Below are positions 51,092 to 61,384 of a stretch of DNA of 64,000 nt, one piece after another. Location of the stretch: positions 49,563,779 to 49,627,778 of the forward strand of contig NC_091292.1 of NCBI RefSeq assembly GCF_038502225.1. The letters run 5' to 3'. The stretch is from Cherax quadricarinatus. Its lineage: Eukaryota > Arthropoda > Malacostraca > Decapoda > Parastacidae. Every line of letters starts with the position of its first letter. Position 1 is the stretch's first letter. The position numbers were made by a program, and so were the translations under genes. Under the pieces are notes generated by a model. The model made no database searches. It was not told the origin of the DNA and worked only from the letters and a program-made list of their open reading frames with translations.

Positions 51092-52708
51092 ATGGCGAGG
51101 ATTCGTGTAAGATTACGCATTGATGGAAATCAAATGTCCATGAAAGACATTCTCAAATGTATTTGCTCCAACTCAACTGTTGCTCCAGTGGATGTTTTTC
51201 AAACCCACGCTGGAGCAGTACTTCTCCTCTCTTCGGAAGAAGAGTTACTTCAACTACTAAAGCATGATGTCTTGGATAAACTGAAGACTTCTGGTGTTAC
51301 CCCAGTTGCACCTGACAGCTATCAAGCTCAGAGGACTGTGTTTGTGGCCAGAATCAACAGTTTTATGAAACACAGCACTGTTAATGAAATTGTTGATAAC
51401 ATTAATACCGAGAATTCTGACCTTAGGGCTGTAGAAGCACATAAATTCTCGAATCCCAACAACAATAAGGTAACTTTAAAATTAATACTCGAGACACCTG
51501 AGGAGGCCAAACTTGTGTGTCAAAATGGCTTCAAATGTTTTAGCACCAGATGTACATCTGACCAAATTTCTATGGAACGCTTTGTCAGTGTGACACAATG
51601 TTTCAAGTGTTATGCCTTTGGTCATAACAACAACAAATGCAGTACACAAGGGCAAATTTGTAGCATTTGCTCTGGCCAACATTCCTATCGTGATTGTACC
51701 AATAAAAATACACCTAAATGTGTCCTCTGTAATGGAAAACATCATGCTGTTTCTGCTATTTGTCCTGAAAGAAAAAAGGAAATGCAGAAAATTCTTGACG
51801 CCAAGAAACTATCCACTTCTAAGAAGACCACTCCCCAGGCACCGCCAACCATGTCCCAAGCTTCCTTCCCAGCTCTGCCTGGATCAAGTGGGACTCCTCA
51901 GGTCTCTACCAATGGTTCCAATGTTTGGAATTCTGCCCCTCTTGGAGTGCCCCAATCTAACCCTCACTTACAACAGACACAACAACAAGGTTCAGTCGCA
52001 TCTCATATGTCTCACGTATCCACAGACGGGGATATAACGAGAGCACAACTAATGTACTTGTTGGCCAAAGACATAGCAGGTGGTGACATTCAACTCTGCT
52101 CTCAGGTTTTAAATGATCTGTTAATGGCTAATGGGATCACTCCCATCATCACTATCCCTGAAAATGTGAAGGCTATTATGACCCAGCCTTCTCATAACAA
52201 GAAGTATGTACCATACTCTACATCTAAAAATAAGCCTAAGTCATCCCTGGCCCAGGGATCGCCCTCCTCGCAGACCCAGGTTGTCAACTCCTCTCAACCC
52301 GATAAGTCAACACCTGAACATAACAATGCCCCAGAAAGTGGTGCCTACTCTCTCGCTATCGTAGCTGATCCTGTTGAACAGGAACTTTCCCAAGGTAACT
52401 CACCTTCCCTATCTAATATTCCCTTGGAGCCTACACAGTCTCCCATTAACTCTCACGAGCCTCTGCTTCCTGAAACTGAGAATAGCATACCTCAGTTTTA
52501 TGATGATGACTCTAACGACTCTAACGATTCTAATGAGTCTGTTAATATTACTACATGTAGTGAAGATGATGGCATTTTTAATACACAAGCATCCACGCAA
52601 AAGTTCCCTCCTTCCCTTGACGAGTCCAGCAGGGATAGTGTAGATACAACACATGACATTACTTGCAGGCGTTCAGAACGCAGTGTACGAGCGAAGAAAA
52701 AGAAATAA
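51092..52708 (+). CDS. Jockey-like ORF1, Gag-like zinc-knuckle protein
   Basis: 538 residues from the ATG at 51092 (CATCATGGCG context); the frame is open upstream but without ATG. Residues 1-160 form the RNA-binding, RRM-like region common to these Gag-like proteins. Three knuckles follow: C170-C183 (CFKCYAFGHNNNKC, CCHC), C190-C202 and C210-C224. The C-terminal half is Ser/Pro/Gln/Asn rich with an acidic YDDDSNDSNDSN stretch and a basic end (RSVRAKKKK). It ends in TAA, whose last A starts ORF2. Role known for the family: packaging element RNA and targeting the RNP. Confidence 0.9.
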   Translation: MARIRVRLRIDGNQMSMKDILKCICSNSTVAPVDVFQTHAGAVLLLSSEEELLQLLKHDVLDKLKTSGVTPVAPDSYQAQRTVFVARINSFMKHSTVNEIVDNINTENSDLRAVEAHKFSNPNNNKVTLKLILETPEEAKLVCQNGFKCFSTRCTSDQISMERFVSVTQCFKCYAFGHNNNKCSTQGQICSICSGQHSYRDCTNKNTPKCVLCNGKHHAVSAICPERKKEMQKILDAKKLSTSKKTTPQAPPTMSQASFPALPGSSGTPQVSTNGSNVWNSAPLGVPQSNPHLQQTQQQGSVASHMSHVSTDGDITRAQLMYLLAKDIAGGDIQLCSQVLNDLLMANGITPIITIPENVKAIMTQPSHNKKYVPYSTSKNKPKSSLAQGSPSSQTQVVNSSQPDKSTPEHNNAPESGAYSLAIVADPVEQELSQGNSPSLSNIPLEPTQSPINSHEPLLPETENSIPQFYDDDSNDSNDSNESVNITTCSEDDGIFNTQASTQKFPPSLDESSRDSVDTTHDITCRRSERSVRAKKKK

Positions 52709-55596
52709 TGGGGATTACAATTTTCCAACTTAATGTTCAACATTTCTTTAATAACCGTTACCTTCTTGAGGTTGAACTACATAACTACAATCCCGATGTT
52801 ATACTTTTGAACGAGACAGCTGCAAGAGTTGATCAACATATTAAATTACGTGGATACTGTACTGTGGAGAAATCGAGAGGACCCTTTAGTGGTGTAGCCA
52901 TCTTGGTTAAATTAGGATATACATTTAAAAATATTCATGTTGATGAAGATAACATTCTTGCAATAGAACTAACAACGTCACATGGACAACTAGTGATAGG
53001 AACTGGATATTTTCCCCCGAGACAGCCATATATAGAGTCAATTCCTCTACATAGGATATTAAGCAGAAATATTCCAACAATTCTAGCTGGAGATTTTAAT
53101 GCTCATCACCCTGCCCTCTTCAACTGTGGAGCTGGTATTCCACTGGGTGACTTAAAAGGAAAACAACTCTTTAATATCATGACAGCTAGAAACTTGTCAT
53201 TTCAAGGCCCATTCTTCAAATCGTACATTGGACCTCATCCAGGAACACCAGATATAGTACTGACAAACAGAGACTGTGACATCTTTCACTGTCGTATATC
53301 TCCTGGTGGAAATGTAGGATCTGACCATATCCCTGTTATAATACAACTACAAACTTCTCCATTTAGAATACCTGTAACTCCTAAACCCAATCTTAACACC
53401 CTAGGATTTGACCCCTTCAGGGCATATCTGGGTGAAGATGAAATTGTGTCTTTGGAAAATCTACCTTCCAGTGCAATTGATGATGCAATCAGGTCCCTGC
53501 ACAATCGAATAATTGAAGCTACCAATGCAACTTGCCAATTAGCTTCCACAAAGATATACCAACAATATAAACCTACTAGAGAAATTAGAGACACTTTAAG
53601 AAATTATCAAGCAGAATGTCGAAGGCATCTTCAAACGCGACAACCACCAGCAGCTACACTGCACCGATTAAGGCACGAATTAATTAACATGATTAGTCAA
53701 CACAAACGAGACATATGGAAATTTCTAGTTCTTCAAGCTAATCAATATAAACGTGAACCAGCAAAATTTTGGAGTAAGATCCGACAACTTTTAGGGGCAA
53801 AGCACAAGGTTCCTAACTACCTAGTTCATACCTTCACTGATGAGGATGATGAAGATGTTGAAATTAAACTTGACGATCCACAGGACCAGGCTAATTTGAT
53901 GGGTGATGTATGGGAGAAAATTCTCTCTCACAATAACAGTCGTCAATTTAATAATAATCATTATCAGTTAGTAAATGAATGGAGAGATGAGAACTTGGAT
54001 GATCTACAACCACTACCTACCATCGATACTTCAACTCTTGAAGATACCCACCCGCTTACTAGACCTATTACATTACTAGAGATAAGTCAGGTTATTGGAA
54101 GAATGAGAAATAGAGCCCCTGGCCTCTCTGGAATAACAATGAAACAAATAAAGTACCTACCTAGAAATTGCAAACAGTCCTTGGTAAATATCTTTAATGC
54201 CATCTTGGCCTCAGGACATTTTCCAGTTGTTTTTAAGACTGCTAGGATGATCTTTCTTGCTAAGCCCAATAAAGACATCCACCAACCTGGGAACTATAGA
54301 CCTATATCTTTACTTGAAGTCACTGGAAAAGTTCTTGAGAAAGTCATTTCCAACAGATTGAATTACTATATGGAGTTTAATCACTTGTTTACTGAAAAAC
54401 AATTTGGCTTTAGAACACATAGAGGTACCAATCATGCAATAAATGTTATTTTTGACACTGTAGCAAGTCTAAAACAGCAGGGCAATCTTGCCTTAATTGC
54501 CACCAGAGATGTTCATAAAGCTTTTGATAGCTTATGGCATGATGGCCTTATATACAAACTCATTGACCTACCAGACCATAACTGGACTTTTCTCAGAGTA
54601 ATTTATAATTTCTTAACTCAAAGAAAAATCATTCCCACCTTTCATGGCAAGTCGACAGAACCTTTTATACCGACGGCTGGTGTCCCACAAGGTTCTTGTC
54701 TCAGTCCACTTCTGTTTAACATTTATGTGAATGACCTTCCTCAACCAGAGTTTAATGACACAATTGTGACACAGTTTGCAGATGATGTTATTCATGTCGT
54801 CTCATCAACTCCAGTAACAGGAAAATACAAGTATGAGAGAGTCATAGAAAAAATGAATATTGAACTTCGTCGAACATCTAATTGGGAGAAGAAATGGAGA
54901 ATTACGACTAATCCTGACAAGGTCCTTGTTAGCACGATAGGATGTTTTGCATCAACCATCGAAGATAAAGGGGGTATCTCCATCAGAGGTACACCTGTAG
55001 CCATTAGAAACCCTAACAAGATCTTGGGATATGAAATAGACAGGCTGCTCCACTCAACATCTCATGTAACTAAAAAGATCAACACAGCCAAAGCCGGTCT
55101 TAGCAGACTCTTTCGATTCAATCAAGCCCCTCAACATGTCAAAAAACATCTGTATAAAATGATAATAAGACCTATACTCGAATACCCTTGTGTCCCAATG
55201 TCATTAACAACAAAGACCAACATGCTACGGTTACAAAGGGTCCAGAATAGAGCTCTTCGCTTTATTACCGATACCAGGAGGAGAGACAGAGTTAAAATGG
55301 CAGATTTACACACACAACAAGATATTACTGCCATAAATGTACGCCTTGACACCCTAAAAAAGAAACAACTTTATACAATGCAAGAACTATACATGCCAGA
55401 TAGAGAACATCCTATACAAGTGATAAATACCACCGATTACACCATCAATACTCCACCTCACAGGACTCAAAGAATGACTCTCCCACAGAGGGTTCGTCGT
55501 TTTATTCATAAAGATGATTACCCTCGACCCATGATTTTGAGCAACTTACCTGATGAAGAAGATTGGATACCACCAGAACCCTTCTATGTATACTGA
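52708..55596 (+). CDS. Jockey-like ORF2, endonuclease-reverse transcriptase
   Basis: 962 residues from the ATG at 52708. AP-type endonuclease at about 1-225: FQLNVQHFFNN, the glutamate in LLNETA, GDFNAHHPAL and GSDHIPV are all present. A linker spans about 225-440. Reverse transcriptase at about 470-740 has a RPISLLEVTGKVLEK entry motif, motif A Asp601 in RDVHKAFDSLW, VPQGSCLSPLLFN and the FADD box at 690-693. No RNase H follows; the C-terminal ~220 residues contain LRLQRVQNRALRFIT, typical of the clade. All catalytic residues expected are in place, so activity is possible. Translation probably depends on reinitiation at TAATG after ORF1. Confidence 0.93.
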   Translation: MGITIFQLNVQHFFNNRYLLEVELHNYNPDVILLNETAARVDQHIKLRGYCTVEKSRGPFSGVAILVKLGYTFKNIHVDEDNILAIELTTSHGQLVIGTGYFPPRQPYIESIPLHRILSRNIPTILAGDFNAHHPALFNCGAGIPLGDLKGKQLFNIMTARNLSFQGPFFKSYIGPHPGTPDIVLTNRDCDIFHCRISPGGNVGSDHIPVIIQLQTSPFRIPVTPKPNLNTLGFDPFRAYLGEDEIVSLENLPSSAIDDAIRSLHNRIIEATNATCQLASTKIYQQYKPTREIRDTLRNYQAECRRHLQTRQPPAATLHRLRHELINMISQHKRDIWKFLVLQANQYKREPAKFWSKIRQLLGAKHKVPNYLVHTFTDEDDEDVEIKLDDPQDQANLMGDVWEKILSHNNSRQFNNNHYQLVNEWRDENLDDLQPLPTIDTSTLEDTHPLTRPITLLEISQVIGRMRNRAPGLSGITMKQIKYLPRNCKQSLVNIFNAILASGHFPVVFKTARMIFLAKPNKDIHQPGNYRPISLLEVTGKVLEKVISNRLNYYMEFNHLFTEKQFGFRTHRGTNHAINVIFDTVASLKQQGNLALIATRDVHKAFDSLWHDGLIYKLIDLPDHNWTFLRVIYNFLTQRKIIPTFHGKSTEPFIPTAGVPQGSCLSPLLFNIYVNDLPQPEFNDTIVTQFADDVIHVVSSTPVTGKYKYERVIEKMNIELRRTSNWEKKWRITTNPDKVLVSTIGCFASTIEDKGGISIRGTPVAIRNPNKILGYEIDRLLHSTSHVTKKINTAKAGLSRLFRFNQAPQHVKKHLYKMIIRPILEYPCVPMSLTTKTNMLRLQRVQNRALRFITDTRRRDRVKMADLHTQQDITAINVRLDTLKKKQLYTMQELYMPDREHPIQVINTTDYTINTPPHRTQRMTLPQRVRRFIHKDDYPRPMILSNLPDEEDWIPPEPFYVY

Positions 55597-55777
55597 AAAT
55601 CATCGCCCCCAATTAGGGAGACATCTTAAATAACTTTCTAATGTAAAATTATGCTATTGACTATTGTTGGACACCACCAATAAGAAGCTATTGTCACGAA
55701 CTTATAAACTGGCCAGAAAATTATTGCCTTTCTTGTCGTATAAATATCCGTTGTGCAATCGCGAAGAAAAAAAAAAA

Positions 55778-55854
<77 letters not shown>

Positions 55855-56130
55855 CAATTGCAACTTGTATAACTACTACCAATTCAGAGTCATGTAGTTA
55901 TATACCTATTATATCTATGTGACTCTGATGGGTTAGTATTATACCCCTTAAAGAATATCTTATCAATTCACATACACTTTTTAAATTGCACCAAAGTGGT
56001 TGGGCCACTTACCTTTTATATCCTACCTCTCCCCCCCCTCCCACCCTTTTCCAATATTTCCATCCTTACCCATCCTTCTTCCTTACCCATCTTACCAAAG
56101 CTCTGGTCATCAGAACGAACGAATGATCTT
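55597..56130 (+). other. Jockey-like 3' region with long A run
   Basis: After the ORF2 stop come ~165 bp of 3' UTR, then an A run of about 88 bases (55765-55853, broken once by C). A further ~275 bp follows, with T/C-rich tracts and GAAC/GAAT units, before satellite resumes. Either the A run is the true 3' tail and the rest is older flanking DNA, or it is an expanded tract inside the 3' UTR. Confidence 0.6.
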
Positions 56131-58470
56131 CTAGCTAAAATTCATGGATTTTCAAACTTATTTATCAGAATTACTGATGGAATTGAATTTTATGCTCAAA
56201 AGTAACTTAAATATGAAATCATTGAAAAAAACGAAAAAAATAGTAAAATGATGTTTTACTGCAGATTTCGACGATTTGGAACATTTAGAACACTTTTCAA
56301 ACAAACTTTTCTTTTTAGCTAAAATTCATGGATTTTCACACTTGAAATATATATTGACACAATACTACACTAAAATGTCATATTCAAGTTACGTTCAGCA
56401 TAAAATTCAATTACATCAGTAATTATGATAAAAAAGCTGGAAAATCCATGAATTTTAGCTACAAAATCAGGTTAGTCTGAAAAGTGTTCTATATGCTCTA
56501 TATCGTCGATATATGCAGTAAAAAATAATTTTGCCATATTTTTCGAATTTTTCAATGCTTTTGGTATTTTTAAAAAATATATGAAATATCTGAAATACCT
56601 GAAATATATGAAATACCTGAAGCATTGAAAAATCCAAAAATATGGTAAAATGATGTTTTACTGCATATTTCGAAGATTTGGAGCATTTAGAACACTTTTC
56701 AGACAAACCTGATATTTTAGCTAAAATTCATGTATTTTCCAACTTTTTTAAAGTCAGAATTACTAATGGAATTAAAATTTTCGAGGCCGTTCAACATTTT
56801 AAAGTATATTTCATATTTTTCAAAAAGCCTATAAAATATCGATGAAATTCAGAAATAATTTTGAAATAATTTTATAAAAATACCAAAAGCATTGAAAAAA
56901 TCGAAAAAAGTGGCAAAATGATATTTTACTGCATATTTCGACGATTTAGAGCATATAGAACACTTTTCAGACAAACCTGATTTTTTAGCTAAAATTCATG
57001 GATTTCCAAACTTTTTTATCAGAATTACTGATGGAATTGAAATTTTCGAGGCTTTTCAACATTTTAAAGTATATTACAGATTTTTCAAAAAGCCCATAAA
57101 ACTTCAATGAAATTCAGAAATAATTCTGAAAATTACTTAAATATTTTATTGTAGTAATGTGTCAATATATATTTCAAGTGTGAAAATTCATGTATTTTAG
57201 CTAAATAGAAAGGTTTGATTGAAAAGTGATCGAAATGCTCCAAATCGTCGAAATACGCAGTAAAACATCATTTTATCATATTTTTCGATTTTTTCAATGC
57301 TTTTGCTATTTTTAAAAATACCTGAAGCATTGAAAAAATCGAAAAATATTGTAAATTGATGTTTTACTGCCTACTTCGACGATTTCGAGCATTTAGAACA
57401 CTTTTCAGATAAACCTGATTTTTTAGCTAAAATTCATGGATTTTCAAACTTGTTTATCAGAATTACTAATGGAATTGAAATTATCAGGGCTACTCAACAT
57501 TTTAAAGCATATTACATGTTTTTCAAAAAGCCCATAAAATTTCGATGAAATTCAGAAATAATTTTGAATATTTCATATATTTTTTAAAAATACCAAAAGC
57601 ATTGAAAAAATCGAAAATTGTCTCAAAATGATGTTTTACTGCATATTTCAACGATTTAAAGCATTTAGAACACTTTAAAGACAAATCTGTTCTTTTAGCT
57701 AAAATTCAAGGATTTTCAAGCTTTTTTATCAGAATTAATGATGGAATTTAATTTTTTGCTGAAAGTAACTTAAATATGACATTTTAGTGTAGTATTGTGT
57801 CAATAAATGTTTCAAGTATGAAAATCAATGTATTTTAGCTAAAAAGTAAGGTTTGATTGAAAAGTGTTCTAAATGCTAGAAATCGTCGAAATGTGCAATA
57901 AAACACCATTTTACCATATTTTTCGATTTTTTCAATGCTTCAGGTATTTTTAAAAAGAGCGAAAGCATTGAAAAAAAAACGAAAAATATAGTAAAATATT
58001 GTTTTACTGCATATATCGACGATTTGGAGCATTCAGAACACTTTTTAAACAAGCCTTTCTTTTTAGGTAAAATACATGGATTTTCACAATTGAAATACAT
58101 GACACAATACTACACTAAAATGTCATATTTAAGTTACTTTCAGAATAAAATTCAATTCTATCAGTAATTCTGATAAAAAAGTTCGAAAATCCATGAATTT
58201 TAGCTAAAAAATCAGGTTTGTCTGAAAAGTGTTCTAAATGCTCTAAATTGTCGAAATATGCAGAAAAACATCATTTTTTAGCTAAAAGCTAAAAAAACAG
58301 GTTTGTCTGAAAAGTGTTCGAAAAGCTCTAAATCGTCGAAATATGCAGAAAAACATCATTTTGCCATATTTTTCGATTTTTTCAAAGCTTCAGGTGTTTT
58401 TAAAAATAGCGAAAGCATTGAAAAAAAAAAGAAAAATATAGTAAAATGATGTTTTAAGCAACATATGACA
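56131..58470. repeat. AT-rich satellite of long inverted repeats, right part
   Basis: Continuation of the array at 47765-50532 with the same P and Q modules, for example P dyads near 56480-56700, 57220-57390 and 57875-58045. A short direct duplication lies at 58200-58345. Modules occur in both orientations. The array ends near 58470 at the beginning of KRBA2-like sequence. Small frames here (56467-56706, 57876-58100) are repeat-derived. Confidence 0.87.
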
Positions 58471-58559
58471 CACTCTCATTATTTGGTACTATAAAACTTG
58501 TAGAATGTGATGAAGATAAAAAGCGAAGTATTAAAAGAGAAAAACATCAACATCTACTA

Positions 58560-59147
58560 CGGCTATTGTCCTTAATAAGCATCCACGTTATTATGTCCAC
58601 CAGTGGGAGCTATTTCACACTGTATTGAACTCTCATCTTGCTGTTGGACGTAGGGGACAGAAAAGAACATATGTTCATGTTCGAAATAATGTAGCAAATA
58701 TTACTTTTCAACAAGTGAAATTATTCATTTCTTTTTGTAATGCATGTAATTTAAAACATATTCCACGTCACAAAAAAAAAACACTTAAACCCATAGTATC
58801 TGAAAATTTTGGCGAAAGAGGCCAAATTGACTTGATTGACATGAGAAATGAAAATGATTCTTATTATAAATATATATTACATTATCAAGATCATCTGACA
58901 AAATTTTCAATATTAAGAGCATTGCCAAATAAAGAAACAATTACAATTGCACATCAATTGTTAGATATTTTTACAACAATAGGTGCACCAAAAACATTAC
59001 AGAGTGACAATGGTTTAGAATTTGTTAACGAAGTTATAAGAAATTTTGACTACAAACTTGTGGCCCGATCTACTCATTGAGCATGGCAAACCTCGTCATC
59101 CACAAAGTTAAGGAAGTGTAGAAAGAGGAAATGGCGATGTTATTGAA
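58560..59147 (+). pseudogene. KRBA2-like integrase-derived gene, N-terminal exon
   Basis: The visible protein starts with RYYVHQWELFH and an HHCC-like segment (H...AVGRRGQ, CNACNLK). An integrase core follows: first Asp in GQIDLIDM, NYQD-type HYQDHLTKF, LLDIFTTIGAPKTLQSDNG with the second Asp, and EHGKPRHPQS...GSVERGNGD with the Glu. One-base loss near 59057 shifts the frame before HGKPRH, and a TAA replaces a codon at 59110-59112 before GSVERGN. The exon ends GTTATTGAA followed by GTAAGT. The order and spacing match integrases of the Ty3 type reused in KRBA2-like genes. Upstream coding sequence to about 58490 is degraded. Confidence 0.75.
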
Positions 59148-59365
59148 GTAAGTATTAAAGATTTTTTATTTTTTTTCCCTTAAATAAAAATGATCATCTT
59201 CCTATATAGAATAAAAAAAATGTGTACAATAATTTTACAACATTTTGGAAAATACTTAATTTTAAAATGAATTTTTGCTAATTGACCAGTTTTACATATT
59301 TGGTATTATAAATAATTAAATAAAATAATTATTTTTTAATATAGTTTTTTTCTTTTTGTTATTAG
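59148..59365 (+). other. intron of the KRBA2-like gene
   Basis: 218 bp with a strong donor (GAA then GTAAGT at 59148) and a strong acceptor (seven T, CTTTTTGTTATTAG ending 59365). The protein reads across from GDVIE to MLRCWM, which matches the family alignment, so the splice is well supported. Copy 1 keeps only the last ~20 bp of this intron. Confidence 0.78.
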
Positions 59366-59395
59366 ATGTTACGTTGCTGGATGATAGATTATACA
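59366..59395 (+). pseudogene. KRBA2-like exon 2 start, interrupted by copy 3
   Basis: Ten codons (MLRCWMIDYT) before the retrotransposon. The last 12 bp, 59384-59395, are the left target duplication ATAGATTATACA, the same as at copy 1. The right partner lies beyond the window. Confidence 0.72.
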
Positions 59396-59638
59396 TGGAC
59401 GAAGATTGGAAAACAGTGTGTGTTGAGTTCGCAAATCTGTGTTAGTTTACGCACAGATTAGCGTCATTCCTGGTGATCCTTGGACTGTGTTCAGTGCTTC
59501 AGAGCAGTGAGCCACGAGAGGGTGGCTACGGGCCCCGACTGGGGCTCTGAGCCTCACAGCTCTGCACCCAGTGTGGGCGGCTGTGAGGTCACAGGCAGCA
59601 GCTCTGCTGCTGGCTCTGTCCCCACACCTACAGTCACC

Positions 59639-61384
59639 ATGACAGATCCAGGAGAGCGGCCTAAACGTTCCTTGGAATGCGGGGACGAGTTGGAGGACGA
59701 CGTGGGGCAGGTGGGAGCCCCCAGCAAGAAGGCCAAGGATGCAGTGGAGACTACTGTACCCGTCGGCAGCCCCTACCCAAGAAGACTTGCACCCCCAGAT
59801 GGCCATAGGGGTCGTGGAAGGAAGCCAGGAGGATGTAGCTCCTCAAGTGGCAAGGATGGAGCCATCCCAGGTCCCTACACCAGTTGCGTTGGCCTCCACA
59901 GTGGACGGGGACTGGTTGACTCCACGTGGAAGGAGGAGTTCCCGCTCAGCTCGGGCACAAGCAACCAGGGCCTTCAACAAATTCAAGGTTCCCAACTACG
60001 GGTTTGTAAGGTATCTGGAAGGTCTACCCCACCTCAAGTTCCGATTCGAGTTCACTCTCAGGAATGAGATTCTGGTCAATCCTCGGGACGAGAATTCATA
60101 TGAGGAGTTAAAGGGACTGGTTGTGACACATTCCAACATGGTGGAACTGGTTGCTTGGAAGAAGGTATACAAGGGGGTGCTCATACACGTCCCTGTGCCC
60201 CTCCCATTGGAGCTCATTTTGGAGGTGCCCAATATTGTCAAGGCGGAGCAACTCACTGCCTGGGTGTACAAGGTGCCCACCTGACAAGTGCTGATACACC
60301 ACAAAGGATCACTCTCCACGCACCTGGACCTTGGGGTCTGGGGAAGGTTCAAGACCCGGCCGTACCTGTCGGGCCCACTGCAATCCTTCAACTGTCAAGG
60401 CTTCAATCACACTGCAGCTACCTGTCAGCGAGGGAAGAAGTGTGGAGTGTGCAGCAAGGCACACGACTCAAAGGACTGCATTGCAATCCTCAAACAACCC
60501 ACAAGCGAGGCCTCTCGGCCGGAGCCCAAGTGTGCCAACTGATTAAAGAGGTACCATGCCTAGAGCCAAATGTATCTTGTGATGGTACAGCACTAGTAGT
60601 AAGTGCGTCACTGGAACGACCTGGCATCCACAGCAACGCCCAACCTTAAAACCACCGAGCAACTGTCAGCATGGTCTCCGACCGTGGCATCATCGAGGAG
60701 GGCAATACCAGCGAGCTCCCAGCGCTGGGCTTGCAGCAGTGGCATCAGGGGGCAATCACTGGCTTGCAGCAGCATGGCCAGACCACAAGATGACCGAGGA
60801 GACACAGTCACTGGGAAAGGCAGCCACAGGCCAGGAACACTGCCCAGCAGGTCTCTGATAGGCACCAGCAATCCATGCCATCCGGCCAGCAGGCCTCTTC
60901 CCTAGGGCAGGCCCTTCCTGCAAATGGCCAGAGTCAGCAGCGGCTTCCTGCCAGGAGACCCAGAAGCCCAAGCCACTCTTGCCACTCAGGCCGGGCCCAG
61001 GGTGCACCTAACTTATGCGGCTGCAGTGTCGACAGCCACCCAAACATACCCACTGACCCAGCCCCAACACGAAGAGTTATCCTGCCCACATGCCTACAGA
61101 GGTGATGGTCGACTTATTTCCCGATCGACTGAAGAAAACCGTCGGGGTTATCTCCAAGCTCCTCTGTCGCCTGCTGCCATCAGCAAAGGACAGGGGCGCC
61201 TGCAGACAGCTCCTGTCATATATGCTAGGTGTGGTCCTACTGGACAGGAAGGATTCAATGGAACTTCAAGCCATCATTCAGGCGTCCTTCCTGTCTGTGA
61301 TGGAGGAGACTCCGGAGTCACCAACAATGGGACGACGAGTCCCAGGCAGAGATGGAATCAGAGGGCCACCTCTCCAGCCGTTGA
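59639..61384 (+). pseudogene. copy 3 ORF1, broken
   Basis: Starts at the ATG at 59639 as in copy 1. A 20-bp deletion at about 59760 shifts the frame. A TGA interrupts at 60282-60284 (codon for Arg in copy 1), and others follow at 60541 and beyond. Zinc knuckle one is altered (SFNC in place of CFNC at 60386), while knuckle two (CGVCSKAHDSKDC) is kept. The helical C-terminal part with PDRLKKTVGVIS is readable from 61090. Confidence 0.85.

Larger units (their letters stand above)
50533..56130 (+). mobile_element. Jockey-like non-LTR retrotransposon, intact ORFs
   Basis: A GC-richer block of about 5.6 kb interrupts the AT-rich inverted-repeat satellite. It has a ~560-bp 5' UTR with C-rich tracts, ORF1 with three zinc knuckles and ORF2 with endonuclease and reverse transcriptase but no RNase H, the layout of Jockey-clade elements. 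A 3' UTR with a long A run follows. The left end is placed where the satellite match stops at 50532 and the right end where it resumes near 56130 (after GAACGAACGAATGATC). No clear target duplication is seen because the satellite flanks are in opposite orientations. It is the only element here with both ORFs undamaged. Confidence 0.88.

Noticed and set aside
55664..55897. Poly-lysine ORF of 77 codons
   Set aside because: It is the A run at the end of the Jockey-like element read as protein.
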